64,000 nt of DNA, taken from contig JACQFZ010000035.1 of assembly GCA_016199745.1 (NCBI GenBank), positions 1-64,000 of the forward strand. Direction: 5' to 3'. Each line of letters begins with the position of its first letter. The stretch's first letter is position 1. The position numbers and the translations under genes are program-made. Source of the DNA: Gammaproteobacteria bacterium (GTDB taxonomy: Bacteria > Pseudomonadota > Gammaproteobacteria > Acidiferrobacterales > Sulfurifustaceae). Of this stretch, positions 56,755-64,000 are shown in pieces. Below the pieces are notes generated by a model. It was not told where the DNA came from, ran no database searches, and saw only the letters and a program-made list of their open reading frames with translations.

Positions 56755-57726
56755 TTACTTGAGGTTCATGAACGTAACTGGCAGCCAGGTGTAGCCCGTC
56801 TCTTCCTTTCGCAGACGACCCAGCGACGGGAACGGTATATGCGCCCCGCCGACCAACGTCTTCTCTTCCGCTAGCTCGGCAAACAGCGCGGCGCGCGATT
56901 TAATTGCCGTCGGACCGTCAACGTCGAAAACAATGCCGACTTCGGGATGCGGCATCTGCACGGCAGCCATATGCACCACGTCGCCCCAAATAAGTAGTTT
57001 CTGACCTTGCGATTCGACTTCATACCCGACATGTCCCGGGGTGTGACCGGCAATTTCTTTCGGACGAATCCCCGGCACGATCTCCGGCGTTCCCTCGAAC
57101 GGCTTCCATTTTCCCGCGGCAAGATAGGGCTTGGCGGCGTCACGGGCGACCGTGAAAAAGATTTGCGCTGCTTCCGGAGCCATGGCAGCCGCTTCCTTCG
57201 ACAACCAATAGTTGCTGTCCGCCCGCTTCATCATGATCTCGGCGTTTTTGAAAACGCGATTGCCCTTGCTGTCGTAGATGCCGCCAACATGGTCGGCATG
57301 CAGATGAGTCACGAGAACAAGATCCACTTGATCGGGACGGTAACCCGCCGCCTTCAGGTTGCTCACCAGTCTGCCCAACGCCGGCCCGCCCCAATGCCCG
57401 CCCGCGCCAGCGTCGATGAGGACCAGCTTGGAACCCGTGTTAACCAGAAAGCCCACCACCGATCCCGGAACCTCCTTGGAATTCATGATAAGGGCGCGCG
57501 CTAGCGTGGATTGAATTTCCGCCTGATTGCCCCGCATCAACGCCGAATCGATACCGATACCACCGTCGTGCAGCGCGGTGATCTCAAATGCGCCGAGCAT
57601 CATCCGGTAGTAACCGGGCACCTGCTTCGGATGCATTGGCGCCGCGGCCTGCGCTGTACTCACGGTTGCGCAAGCGACCAAACCGATTGTCGCAAGTAGA
57701 TGAACAATAGTTTTATTGAGCTTCAC
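56755..57726 (-). CDS. Exported MBL-fold hydrolase
   Basis: 323 residues. A signal peptide (MKLNKTIVHLLATIGLVACA...TAQA) precedes a metallo-beta-lactamase fold with the metal motif THLHADHVGG (about residue 140), IDAGAGG before it, AGHTPGHVGY and WGDVVH after it. The order resembles the periplasmic methyl-parathion-hydrolase/AHL-lactonase-like group. The substrate is unknown (lactone or ester are possible). A strong terminator follows. The alpha/beta-hydrolase gene lies 62 bp upstream on the same strand, so they may be one unit. Confidence 0.82.
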   Translation of the reverse strand: MKLNKTIVHLLATIGLVACATVSTAQAAAPMHPKQVPGYYRMMLGAFEITALHDGGIGIDSALMRGNQAEIQSTLARALIMNSKEVPGSVVGFLVNTGSKLVLIDAGAGGHWGGPALGRLVSNLKAAGYRPDQVDLVLVTHLHADHVGGIYDSKGNRVFKNAEIMMKRADSNYWLSKEAAAMAPEAAQIFFTVARDAAKPYLAAGKWKPFEGTPEIVPGIRPKEIAGHTPGHVGYEVESQGQKLLIWGDVVHMAAVQMPHPEVGIVFDVDGPTAIKSRAALFAELAEEKTLVGGAHIPFPSLGRLRKEETGYTWLPVTFMNLK

Positions 57727-57788
57727 GGTATCTCCTGTTGGATTATAAAAATAATTGAGAATGAAATTTCATTTGCCGGGGGCGCCGC

Positions 57789-58781
57789 TCAGGGAGCCCG
57801 ATAGCCGCCCCGGATCCAGTCCAGGACCGCCGCCGCATATTGCTCGGCTTGGTCTTCCCAGACGAAGTGACCGCTATCGAGCAGGACGGACCGGGTCCTC
57901 GGCAGCTTCCTGTCGAGTACGTCGGCGTTGGACGGGGGAACGATCGGATCGTGCGTTCCCCAGATGCTAAGAACCGGCGTGCGAACATTAGGAAGAAGCG
58001 CATGCAGTTCGGCGAGATCACGAGGATACGCCCGCACATAAGCCATCGCTTCGATGAAGCGCCGGCCCGCTGAACCGGCCTGATAGTCCTTGAGCATCTC
58101 TGGATCGGGCCTGCTCTTCATCATCCGGTTGATAGAACCTGCAGCGAAGTCCTCGCCACTGCCGCCTTCGAAGGCTTTGGTCGATGGAGCGTCGATAATG
58201 TTTCTGAGGCCACCCGTCGTCAGCGAAGCGTCGGTGGCGCCGCTGCCGACCACCAGACTCTCGAACAGATCCGGATGCCTGCTAGCGGCGAACAGAAGTG
58301 CTGATGTCCCCACGTCCGGTCCAACGGCGTGCACCGGGCCGACGCCGAGAGCAACCAGAATCTTCGGCAGGAAGGCGCCCATCGTTTTCGGAGACATGAG
58401 ATCCGGTCGCCCCTCCGAGTGTCCGAACCCTGGCAGATCCAACGCAATCAGCGACGCCTCAGCGCTCAGCGACGGCCAGATTCGCTGATACGCGAACAGA
58501 CTTTCGGGCCAGGGACTGGTGAGCAGCACCGGAATGCCCCCTTCACCGTCGCTGCGCAGGTAACGGAGTTTCAGGTCGTCGACATCGATGATGCGGACGG
58601 CGTTGAGATTCATTGTCCCCGGCATGTTCCTTGTCCTCTGGTTGGTCGCGTTTTCGGCAGGTTGAGCGATTGCGGTGCCGCTCACGACAGCGGCGCTTGC
58701 AAGCAGCGCTGCGTTACGCAGGCCGATGAGCAGTCTTCTGCGATCCGTCGGCAGTGTGGTTGGAGTTTTGAGTGCGGTCAT
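57789..58781 (-). CDS. Exported alpha/beta hydrolase with Asp nucleophile (epoxide hydrolase/haloalkane dehalogenase-like)
   Basis: About 330 residues. The start 58781 is chosen because GGAGAG lies just upstream and a signal sequence follows (RRRLLIGLRNAALLASAAVV, possibly Tat given the RRR). Domain features: LLTSPWPES (oxyanion region), DLPGFGHSEG, and the nucleophile elbow AVGPDVGTS with Asp in the place of Ser, as in epoxide hydrolases and haloalkane dehalogenases; then IWGTHDPIVPP (acid) and DSGHFVWED (His). The substrate is unknown. It lies between the MFS and MBL genes. Confidence 0.78.
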   Translation of the reverse strand: MTALKTPTTLPTDRRRLLIGLRNAALLASAAVVSGTAIAQPAENATNQRTRNMPGTMNLNAVRIIDVDDLKLRYLRSDGEGGIPVLLTSPWPESLFAYQRIWPSLSAEASLIALDLPGFGHSEGRPDLMSPKTMGAFLPKILVALGVGPVHAVGPDVGTSALLFAASRHPDLFESLVVGSGATDASLTTGGLRNIIDAPSTKAFEGGSGEDFAAGSINRMMKSRPDPEMLKDYQAGSAGRRFIEAMAYVRAYPRDLAELHALLPNVRTPVLSIWGTHDPIVPPSNADVLDRKLPRTRSVLLDSGHFVWEDQAEQYAAAVLDWIRGGYRAP

Positions 58782-58806
58782 CGGGTCTCTCCATCGAAAT
58801 CGAGTT

Positions 58807-60228
58807 TCAAGACCAGCGATCACGACTCGATCGCTCCGGCAAAACGATTGCGTCAGTGGCACCAGCATCCGTGACGGGTGTGCGACGGTCCTCACGCTCG
58901 CGCTGCTCACATGTTGAGATCGCTCGCGTGGTTACTTCGCTTCGGCTTCCGCCGCTTGCTCGTGATCTTTCACGACGCTTTGTAAAGAGATAGAACGCGA
59001 CTGACACCGCAACGGCAAGTGCCCCCGCAATCCCGAGATTGGCTACCTCACTGTGAACGAGCACAAAAGTTCCCAGCAGAGCGCCTAGCGCAAATCCCAG
59101 ATACATGAACGAGGCATTCAGGGATAAAACGACTGATGCGTGCTTTTCACCGGCGATATTGATAAGGCGAGCTTGCTGCGCGGGGAAGGCGCCCCAGTGC
59201 ATGAATGCCCACGTCACCATCGTCAAAAGGAACAGAGGGATTGCGATAAGTGCCGCATGGATATGCGAGATCAAAGTCAATGCCGCGAGAGATATACCCA
59301 AAGCCGGAATACCCCAATCGATCACTCGGTGAACACCGAGTCGATCGCTTAATGCACCTCCAATCAACAATCCTAGAAATGCAAAACCGCCCCAGAGGAA
59401 TAAGACATATCCAATTTCGGTTCCGGCCCAACCGGTAATCAAAGTGGTGACCGGCGCGATATAGGTATAAACGGTATACGCACCGACGGCCCAAAGTAGA
59501 GTGACCAGAAGCGAGGGAAAGACGTTGTACTGCTGAATGACCGCAAAGCGCTCGCGAAGCGTTGTTACTTTCGCATTCGCTCCAGCATCTTTGGGTAAAC
59601 CCAACATCAGGCCAACTACAGCGATGGCTGCGAGCAATGCGACAAATCCAAATGTCGCTCGCCAGCTCAAATGATTTCCTATAAATGCTCCGAGCGGAAC
59701 GCCAAGGACAATGGCAACCGTTAGTCCACCATTGATGATGGCAAGTGCTCGACCGCGTTTTTCCGGAGGCGCCATAATGCTTGCGACGGCATTCGAATTA
59801 GGAACGTAGAGGCCGGCGGCCATGGCAAGAAAAACTCTGGCAAAAATGAGAGAAATGAAGTTGGGCACCACGGCCGCAATGAGATTGCCCAGCGCGAAAA
59901 GACCCATTGCTCCTATCAGAAAGCTACGACGATTTAGACTTCCTGTGAGAGCCGTGAGCACGGGGGAGCTGATTGCGTAGGTCAACGCAAAGATCGTCAC
60001 CAACTGGCCCGCTGCGACTAGGGGCACCGACAGGTCATCCGCCACGCTTGGTAGGATCGGGGCGATCATAAAACCCTCGGTGCCCACCGCAAACGTGCCG
60101 ATCGCCATCAGGTAAAGAGGCAGAAAACTAAATGAGGGAGTTTGCTTTCTAATTGCTTGATCCGCGTTCGGATTTGTTAGTGCCACCCTGGCTTTCATTC
60201 CTGTCAGTGAGATGGTCATCGTTGACAT
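58807..60228 (-). CDS. MFS efflux transporter (DHA1 family)
   Basis: 473 residues; AAGGAG lies before the ATG. Twelve membrane helices, with the family motif GSLNRRSFLIG in loop 2-3, RVFLAMAAGLYVPNSNAVAS, and the motif C-like GGLTVAIVLGVPLGAF. It resembles AraJ/YdhP/chloramphenicol-efflux transporters. The last 55 residues (after FTKRRERSR) are hydrophilic and without family similarity; most relatives end near there. It could export a small toxic molecule; it is not within the peptide operon, so export of the peptide is only a guess. Confidence 0.85.
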   Translation of the reverse strand: MSTMTISLTGMKARVALTNPNADQAIRKQTPSFSFLPLYLMAIGTFAVGTEGFMIAPILPSVADDLSVPLVAAGQLVTIFALTYAISSPVLTALTGSLNRRSFLIGAMGLFALGNLIAAVVPNFISLIFARVFLAMAAGLYVPNSNAVASIMAPPEKRGRALAIINGGLTVAIVLGVPLGAFIGNHLSWRATFGFVALLAAIAVVGLMLGLPKDAGANAKVTTLRERFAVIQQYNVFPSLLVTLLWAVGAYTVYTYIAPVTTLITGWAGTEIGYVLFLWGGFAFLGLLIGGALSDRLGVHRVIDWGIPALGISLAALTLISHIHAALIAIPLFLLTMVTWAFMHWGAFPAQQARLINIAGEKHASVVLSLNASFMYLGFALGALLGTFVLVHSEVANLGIAGALAVAVSVAFYLFTKRRERSRASGGSRSEVTTRAISTCEQREREDRRTPVTDAGATDAIVLPERSSRDRWS

Positions 60229-60264
60229 AAATTTGTCTCCTTGCCTTCGCTACGCCGAAGAAAG

Positions 60265-61077
60265 TTAAATCGTGCGTTCCCAAGTTTTTTGTTGATGATC
60301 TCTCAAGAAATCCTCAATGAATTTGGGGGCCACATTTCTGTATTTGCCCTCATCTGAGGGCACAATCTTGATCATGGCAGCGATCATTTCTTTCGGATCA
60401 AGGCGCCCAGAATCATTGCCGATCAAGAGATTTAACTGAGCAGCGAGATCTGCGCGTTTGGTGAAATTTTTTGCGTCATCGAGCCAACGATAAGCAGTTT
60501 CACCAACACGTTCATTGAACCCAGTAAAATATCCGCCCGGGTTAATGGTTTGAACTTTGATGCCGTAAGGCGCGAGCTCATTGCTCAATGCCTCGGTCAC
60601 GCCTTCCAGAGCAAATTTGGTCGAACAATAAGGCGCAAGTCCGACAGGAGCGACAAGGCCTCCCATTGAAGAGGTAAAGACTATCTTCGCCTTTTTCTTC
60701 TCCTTGATAAATTTGGCGACAAATTTTTGGGTGAGAGCTAACGGTGCGAAGACGTTTGTTTCAAAGTTTTTCCGGAGCAACTCCACCGGGATTTCAAACA
60801 TCGGCCCCGATTCACCGTAGCCAGCATTGTTGAACAAAACATCCACATTCCATGTCAGAGCGTGATTGACGTCATACTCATCGAGGATGTCCAGTTTTTC
60901 GACCCGGAGTTTGCCGTCGAGCCCTAGTTCCGTTGCTTTCTTGCGCAAAGCCGTCACTTGGGGCGCGATTTGAACACCGGCAATGACCTGGTATCCTGCC
61001 TGCGCAAGTCCGATCGCCGTTCCTTCGCCAAAACCTGATCCGGCACCCGTAATTAGAATTGTTTTGTACGTCGACAT
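60265..61077 (-). CDS. Short-chain dehydrogenase/reductase
   Basis: About 270 residues. Rossmann motif ITGAGSGFGEG (TGxxxGxG) at the N-terminus, NNAGYGE, catalytic Ser in VFTSSMGG, and YCSTKFALEG with the YxxxK pair. This is the classical SDR family (NAD(P)H oxidoreductase of unknown substrate). The start near 61077 is chosen because the family begins with STYKTILITG and AGGGAA lies upstream; a GTG-started frame from 61164 would overlap the HbpS-like gene. Confidence 0.87.
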   Translation of the reverse strand: MSTYKTILITGAGSGFGEGTAIGLAQAGYQVIAGVQIAPQVTALRKKATELGLDGKLRVEKLDILDEYDVNHALTWNVDVLFNNAGYGESGPMFEIPVELLRKNFETNVFAPLALTQKFVAKFIKEKKKAKIVFTSSMGGLVAPVGLAPYCSTKFALEGVTEALSNELAPYGIKVQTINPGGYFTGFNERVGETAYRWLDDAKNFTKRADLAAQLNLLIGNDSGRLDPKEMIAAMIKIVPSDEGKYRNVAPKFIEDFLRDHQQKTWERTI

Positions 61078-61099
61078 AAAATTCCCTTTCAAAAATTGT

Positions 61100-61495
61100 T
61101 TAGTTAATATTGGAAGCAGAGGATGCGACGGCAAAATCCTTATCAATCGGGCCTCCGGATACACCGATGTATCCTACGATCTGGTCTCCCGCTTTGATTG
61201 GCATTCCTCCGGCGAAACCCATCAGTCCTCCACTTGAAGACTCCATTCCGTAGGCTCCAACTTCAGGGCGCAGGAATTCCCATACTTTTTCCGAGTTCAT
61301 CTGAAAAAGCATCGATGTTTTGGCTTTCTTAATGGCGATGTCGATAGAGCCAAGAAATGCGTTGTCCATTCTAAGAAACGCTTTTAAGTGGCCGGCCGTA
61401 TCAAGAACGGCGATGTTCATCGGAATACCGATTTCAAGCGCCTTAGCTTTTGCTCTGCTGAGCAACGATTCTGATTGCGATAATGTAAGGTCCAT
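61100..61495 (-). CDS. GlcG/HbpS-family (DUF336) protein
   Basis: About 131 residues. Conserved PMNIAVLDTAGHLKAFLRMD and GGMPIKAGDQIVGYIGVSGG. This is the haem-degrading/haem-binding HbpS-GlcG family; small cytosolic or exported proteins, here without a signal peptide. The start at 61495 is chosen for GGAGGA five to six bases upstream (an ATG at 61507 overlaps it). It lies between ADH and SDR genes on the same strand, suggesting a small operon; its biochemical role there is unknown. Confidence 0.82.
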   Translation of the reverse strand: MDLTLSQSESLLSRAKAKALEIGIPMNIAVLDTAGHLKAFLRMDNAFLGSIDIAIKKAKTSMLFQMNSEKVWEFLRPEVGAYGMESSSGGLMGFAGGMPIKAGDQIVGYIGVSGGPIDKDFAVASSASNIN

Positions 61496-61537
61496 AATTT
61501 CCTCCAATGCAATGTCGTTGCTGGTGTTTCTAGTTTC

Positions 61538-62569
61538 CTACTTGGCGATCTGCTGCAATGCCGTCATCAATCGAGCTTCGTTTTTCATCATCTTGGCGTA
61601 AGCCGATGGCGCTTCTTCCAACGTGACCACTTCATTCATCGAGTGGACATGCTGCCGATGACTGAAGACGAGCGTGTCTTCAATATCGATCGCGGTACCG
61701 ACGACTTCACCCTGAATGGTCTTTGAACCTAAGATGAGTTGAGGAATGGAAACTTCGATTGGATCAGGCGCAGCGCCGACGACAATTAGCTTTCCGCGCG
61801 CCTTGAGCCCAGGAAGCAAGGGGCCCATCGATTTTCCACTCGCCGCGGTGGCTAGGATGGCGTTGGCGCCGCCCAGTTTTTGAAGTGCCTTGGCCGCGTC
61901 CTCTGCAACACTATCGATGTAATGATGAGCGCCAAGCTTCCGTGCAAGCGCTTCCTTTTCCTTGCCTCGGGCAATGGCCACCGTCGTAAACCCCATTCGG
62001 TTCGCAAACTGAATACCTAAGTGGCCCAGGCCGCCGATTCCCTGCACTGCCACCAGATCGCCGGGCCGAAGCTTTGCGTTTCTGAGGGCGTTGTAGGTCG
62101 TCACGCCGGCGCATAAGAGCGGAGCCGCTTCTTCCGCGGTGATATCATCGGGAATACTTGCCAATGCTCTTGCTTCCACGATGGCTTGTTCGGCATAGCC
62201 GCCATCGATCGTAAAACCCGGAATAATTGGATTCTGACAATTGACAAAGTCGCCGCGCCGGCAGGGCTCACATTCCCGGCATTCGCCGCCATACCAACCA
62301 ACGCCGACTCGCTGACCCACTTTCCATTTTGCGACCCCTGCTCCGACGGCCTCAATTCGTCCCGCAATTTCTTGTCCGGGAACGCGTGGAAATTGCAGGC
62401 CTGGCCAATGTCCCTCGATGGCCATTGCGTCCGAGTGACATATTCCAGCCGCTTCTACTTTGAGACGCACTTGCTCCGGTCCTGGTTCACGGATTGGGCG
62501 AGTGACGAGCTGTAGCTTGCCAGGGGACGTAATTTCAATTGCTCGATAAGTATCGTTAGACGTTTTCAT
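61538..62569 (-). CDS. Zinc-dependent alcohol dehydrogenase (MDR family)
   Basis: 343 residues. Catalytic zinc ligands in AGICHSDAMAIEGHWPG (Cys) and PGQEIAGRIEAVG; structural zinc Cys cluster CRECEPCRRGDFVNC; NAD-binding loop GIGGLGHLGIQFA. It resembles bacterial class-I-like ADHs acting on primary alcohols or aldehydes. First gene of the minus-strand series ADH-HbpS-SDR-MFS, divergent from the GlxA-type regulator. Confidence 0.9.
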   Translation of the reverse strand: MKTSNDTYRAIEITSPGKLQLVTRPIREPGPEQVRLKVEAAGICHSDAMAIEGHWPGLQFPRVPGQEIAGRIEAVGAGVAKWKVGQRVGVGWYGGECRECEPCRRGDFVNCQNPIIPGFTIDGGYAEQAIVEARALASIPDDITAEEAAPLLCAGVTTYNALRNAKLRPGDLVAVQGIGGLGHLGIQFANRMGFTTVAIARGKEKEALARKLGAHHYIDSVAEDAAKALQKLGGANAILATAASGKSMGPLLPGLKARGKLIVVGAAPDPIEVSIPQLILGSKTIQGEVVGTAIDIEDTLVFSHRQHVHSMNEVVTLEEAPSAYAKMMKNEARLMTALQQIAK

Positions 62570-62619
62570 TCGCTATGAGCAGTGATCAACACGGGCGGAA
62601 GCTTAGGTGCTAGCCATAA

Positions 62620-62655
62620 CGGCTTAAATGACATATAAACGTCTTTTTAGGACAT
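62620..62655. promoter_or_regulatory. Direct repeats, candidate AraC/GlxA-type operator
   Basis: In the 113-bp gap between the divergent ADH and regulator genes, GACAT occurs at 62630-62634 and 62651-62655, spaced 21 bases (two helical turns). The repeats extend partly (CGGCTTAAATGACAT and CGTCTTTTTAGGACAT). Tandem sites with this spacing are typical for AraC-family activators, suggesting that the neighbouring GlxA-type protein binds here. Confidence 0.4.
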
Positions 62656-62682
62656 CCTGTATTCATTGACGAGGTTGCCGTT

Positions 62683-63612
62683 ATGCGTGTCGGATTTGTT
62701 GTTATTCCTGGTTATTCGGTGATGGGCTTTGCTGTCGCGACCGTTTTCGAAGTTGCTAACTTGGTGGCCGGTAAGCCGACCTATGACGTGCGCTTTGTTT
62801 CCGAGAAAGGCGGTGCGATTCGGACATCCGTTGGTGTGTCTGTCCACACGCAAGCGTTGGACAATACACACTTCGACACGCTCATGGTTGAGGGCGCGAG
62901 CGATGTGCGGCCGTCATCGGAAGGCATACGACATTTCTTGCGCAAAGCGGCGCGCCGCACTCGCCGCATAGCGTCGATCTGTGTCGGCGCCTTCGTGTTA
63001 GCGGAAGCGGGTTTGCTGGCGCGCAAGAAAGCCACCACCCATTGGCTCTACGCGTCCGAGCTGCAGACTCGCTTTCCCGACATCAAAGTCGATGCCGACC
63101 GTATCTTTACTAAAGATGGTGCTATCTGGACATCGGCCGGCATGACCGCCGGCCTCGATCTTGGGCTCGCGTTGGTCGAGGATGACTTAGGGGCCGACGT
63201 AGCACGTGCCACGGCGAAAAAACTCGTCATGTATCACCGGCGCGCCGGCGGACAGTCGCAGTTCTCAGTGCTGTTGGAATTGGCGCCCAAGTCCGATCGC
63301 ATTCAGCAAACGTTGACGTACGCGCAGCAACATCTCAACGCGCGCCTTTCGATCGAAGATCTCGCGCAGGCGGCAAGTCTGAGTCCACGGCAGTTCAGCC
63401 GCATCTTTCGCGCCGAGACCGGACAGTCGCCCGCGAAGGCGATCGAGAATCTTCGTGTCGAAGCCGCGCGACTGATGATGGAGCAAGGTCGTCACTCGAT
63501 CGATACCGTGGCACGACAAACCGGCTTCGCCGACCGTGACCGCATGCGCCGCGCGTTCTTACGCACCTTCGGACAACCGCCGCAAGTGTTGCGGCGCAAT
63601 GCACGAAGGTGA
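62683..63612 (+). CDS. GlxA-family transcriptional regulator (DJ-1/PfpI domain plus AraC HTH)
   Basis: 309 residues. The N-terminal class I glutamine-amidotransferase-like domain (about 1-180) has the nucleophile-elbow Cys in SICVGAFVLAEAGLL. The C-terminal AraC domain (about 215-305) has two helix-turn-helix units: LSIEDLAQAASLSPRQFSRI and SIDTVARQTGFADRDRMRRA. Divergent to the ADH operon and likely its regulator, perhaps sensing an aldehyde or related carbonyl. Confidence 0.9.
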   Translation: MRVGFVVIPGYSVMGFAVATVFEVANLVAGKPTYDVRFVSEKGGAIRTSVGVSVHTQALDNTHFDTLMVEGASDVRPSSEGIRHFLRKAARRTRRIASICVGAFVLAEAGLLARKKATTHWLYASELQTRFPDIKVDADRIFTKDGAIWTSAGMTAGLDLGLALVEDDLGADVARATAKKLVMYHRRAGGQSQFSVLLELAPKSDRIQQTLTYAQQHLNARLSIEDLAQAASLSPRQFSRIFRAETGQSPAKAIENLRVEAARLMMEQGRHSIDTVARQTGFADRDRMRRAFLRTFGQPPQVLRRNARR

Positions 63613-63725
63613 ATAAGGAACACCCTTTGACTGGAAGATTCGAGCGGGTGCCATCAGCGTGATTCACTTCAACCAGTGCTTCCACTCATACGGTGGACAT
63701 TCACGGTTGGCCGTGCAGTCAGACG

Positions 63726-64000
63726 TTAATCACACTGTTGAACGGAAGTGTTCGATTTGATCGTCAATAGTTGGGAATCGCCTTTGGCAACGCCCTCGCG
63801 ACGCGGATCGGCGCCGCCGGCGAGCCGCCCGACGCAACCGCTGTGATCGTTTTGCACGGTAATTCCGTGCAGGCCGCTATTCTGTTGGGTCACCGAAACC
63901 GTATGCCCGAGTGCTTGAAGCTCCGCTACTAGAGTTGCGACCGGGCTATCCTGTTCCAGCACGGTTGTCGCTGTCGTCTGCGCGCCGAAATTTCCGAGAT
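63726..64000 (-). CDS. ggt: Gamma-glutamyltransferase, C-terminal fragment (continues off window)
   Basis: The minus strand, entering from beyond 64000, reads NFGAQTTATTVLEQDSPVAT, then LVAELQALGHTVSV, GLHGITVQND, and RLAGGADPRREGVAKGD before the stop at 63726. The motif LAGGADPRREGxAxGD is the conserved C-terminus of the gamma-glutamyltransferase small subunit. The catalytic Thr and most of the protein lie outside the window. Confidence 0.8.
   Translation of the reverse strand, partial: LGNFGAQTTATTVLEQDSPVATLVAELQALGHTVSVTQQNSGLHGITVQNDHSGCVGRLAGGADPRREGVAKGDSQLLTIKSNTSVQQCD

Noticed and set aside
57789-58781. Alpha/beta hydrolase as the missing thioesterase of the NRPS line
   Set aside because: It has an Asp nucleophile, a signal peptide and the opposite orientation, so it does not fit a cytosolic chain-releasing enzyme.
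1-64000. CRISPR array, rRNA operon or complete tRNA
   Set aside because: No regularly spaced direct repeats or RNA gene landmarks were seen; the multiple G/C-rich repeats are REP-like palindromes.

Overview
The window is a 64 kb stretch of bacterial chromosome with moderately high GC. The gene families (GAF-GGDEF, patatin, DsbD/redoxin, phosphoketolase, GlxA-type regulator) and the palindromes whose translation reads PSPFGRG...HPDPLPEGEG suggest a gammaproteobacterium or close relative; the genus cannot be read from the sequence. The region is accessory and mosaic. It holds at least three insertion sequences (IS5-, IS66- and IS4-type), two miniature elements sharing terminal repeats, several REP/BIME-like palindromes, a dispersed 125-bp repeat and several gene fragments.

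Layout. 1-2500: truncated IS5-family element, frameshifted GAF-GGDEF gene, patatin phospholipase. 2786-6955: a metal/redox island (MerR regulator, Cys-rich membrane protein, DsbD/ScsB-like reductase, exported redoxin) bracketed by two copies of a 125-bp repeat. 7015-17370: miniature element, tRNA-like remnant, MgtA-type ATPase, phosphoketolase, second miniature element, an acetate kinase remnant fused to a P-type ATPase remnant, beta-CASP metallo-beta-lactamase, small membrane proteins (DUF5676, ICMT-like, DUF2933) and an oleate hydratase fragment. 17644-24329: complete Wadjet anti-plasmid system jetABCD, followed by a PIF1-like helicase and a J-domain-like protein. 27680-30513: truncated IS66 copy that cuts a fatty-acyl-AMP ligase gene, then an intact IS4-family element.

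30925-56268 is the centrepiece: a tightly packed operon of one PKS module (KS-AT-DH-KR-ACP), the SbnA/SbnB pair that makes L-2,3-diaminopropionate, and two NRPS genes with five adenylation domains. Reading the binding pockets by eye gives a basic residue (probably diaminopropionate), Gly, Phe, Ala and Pro. Dual epimerisation/condensation-type domains follow modules 1, 3 and 4. The assembly line has several oddities. The two NRPS genes are split inside a C-A linker by what looks like one extra base. The final condensation domain has lost its catalytic His. There is no thioesterase. Two palindrome-derived insertions sit in frame in the second adenylation domain. Adjacent to the operon lies the 5' stub of a fatty-acyl-AMP ligase, the usual starter enzyme of such lipopeptides. 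I infer a lipopentapeptide line that is either novel or partly decayed.

56283-64000: housekeeping-like or detoxification genes on the minus strand (NTF2-like protein, MBL hydrolase, alpha/beta hydrolase, MFS exporter, SDR, HbpS/GlcG-like protein, zinc alcohol dehydrogenase), divergent from a GlxA/AraC regulator, and the 3' end of a gamma-glutamyltransferase gene at the right edge. No complete rRNA, tRNA or CRISPR array was seen. All functional statements rest on reading motifs by eye, without database searches.
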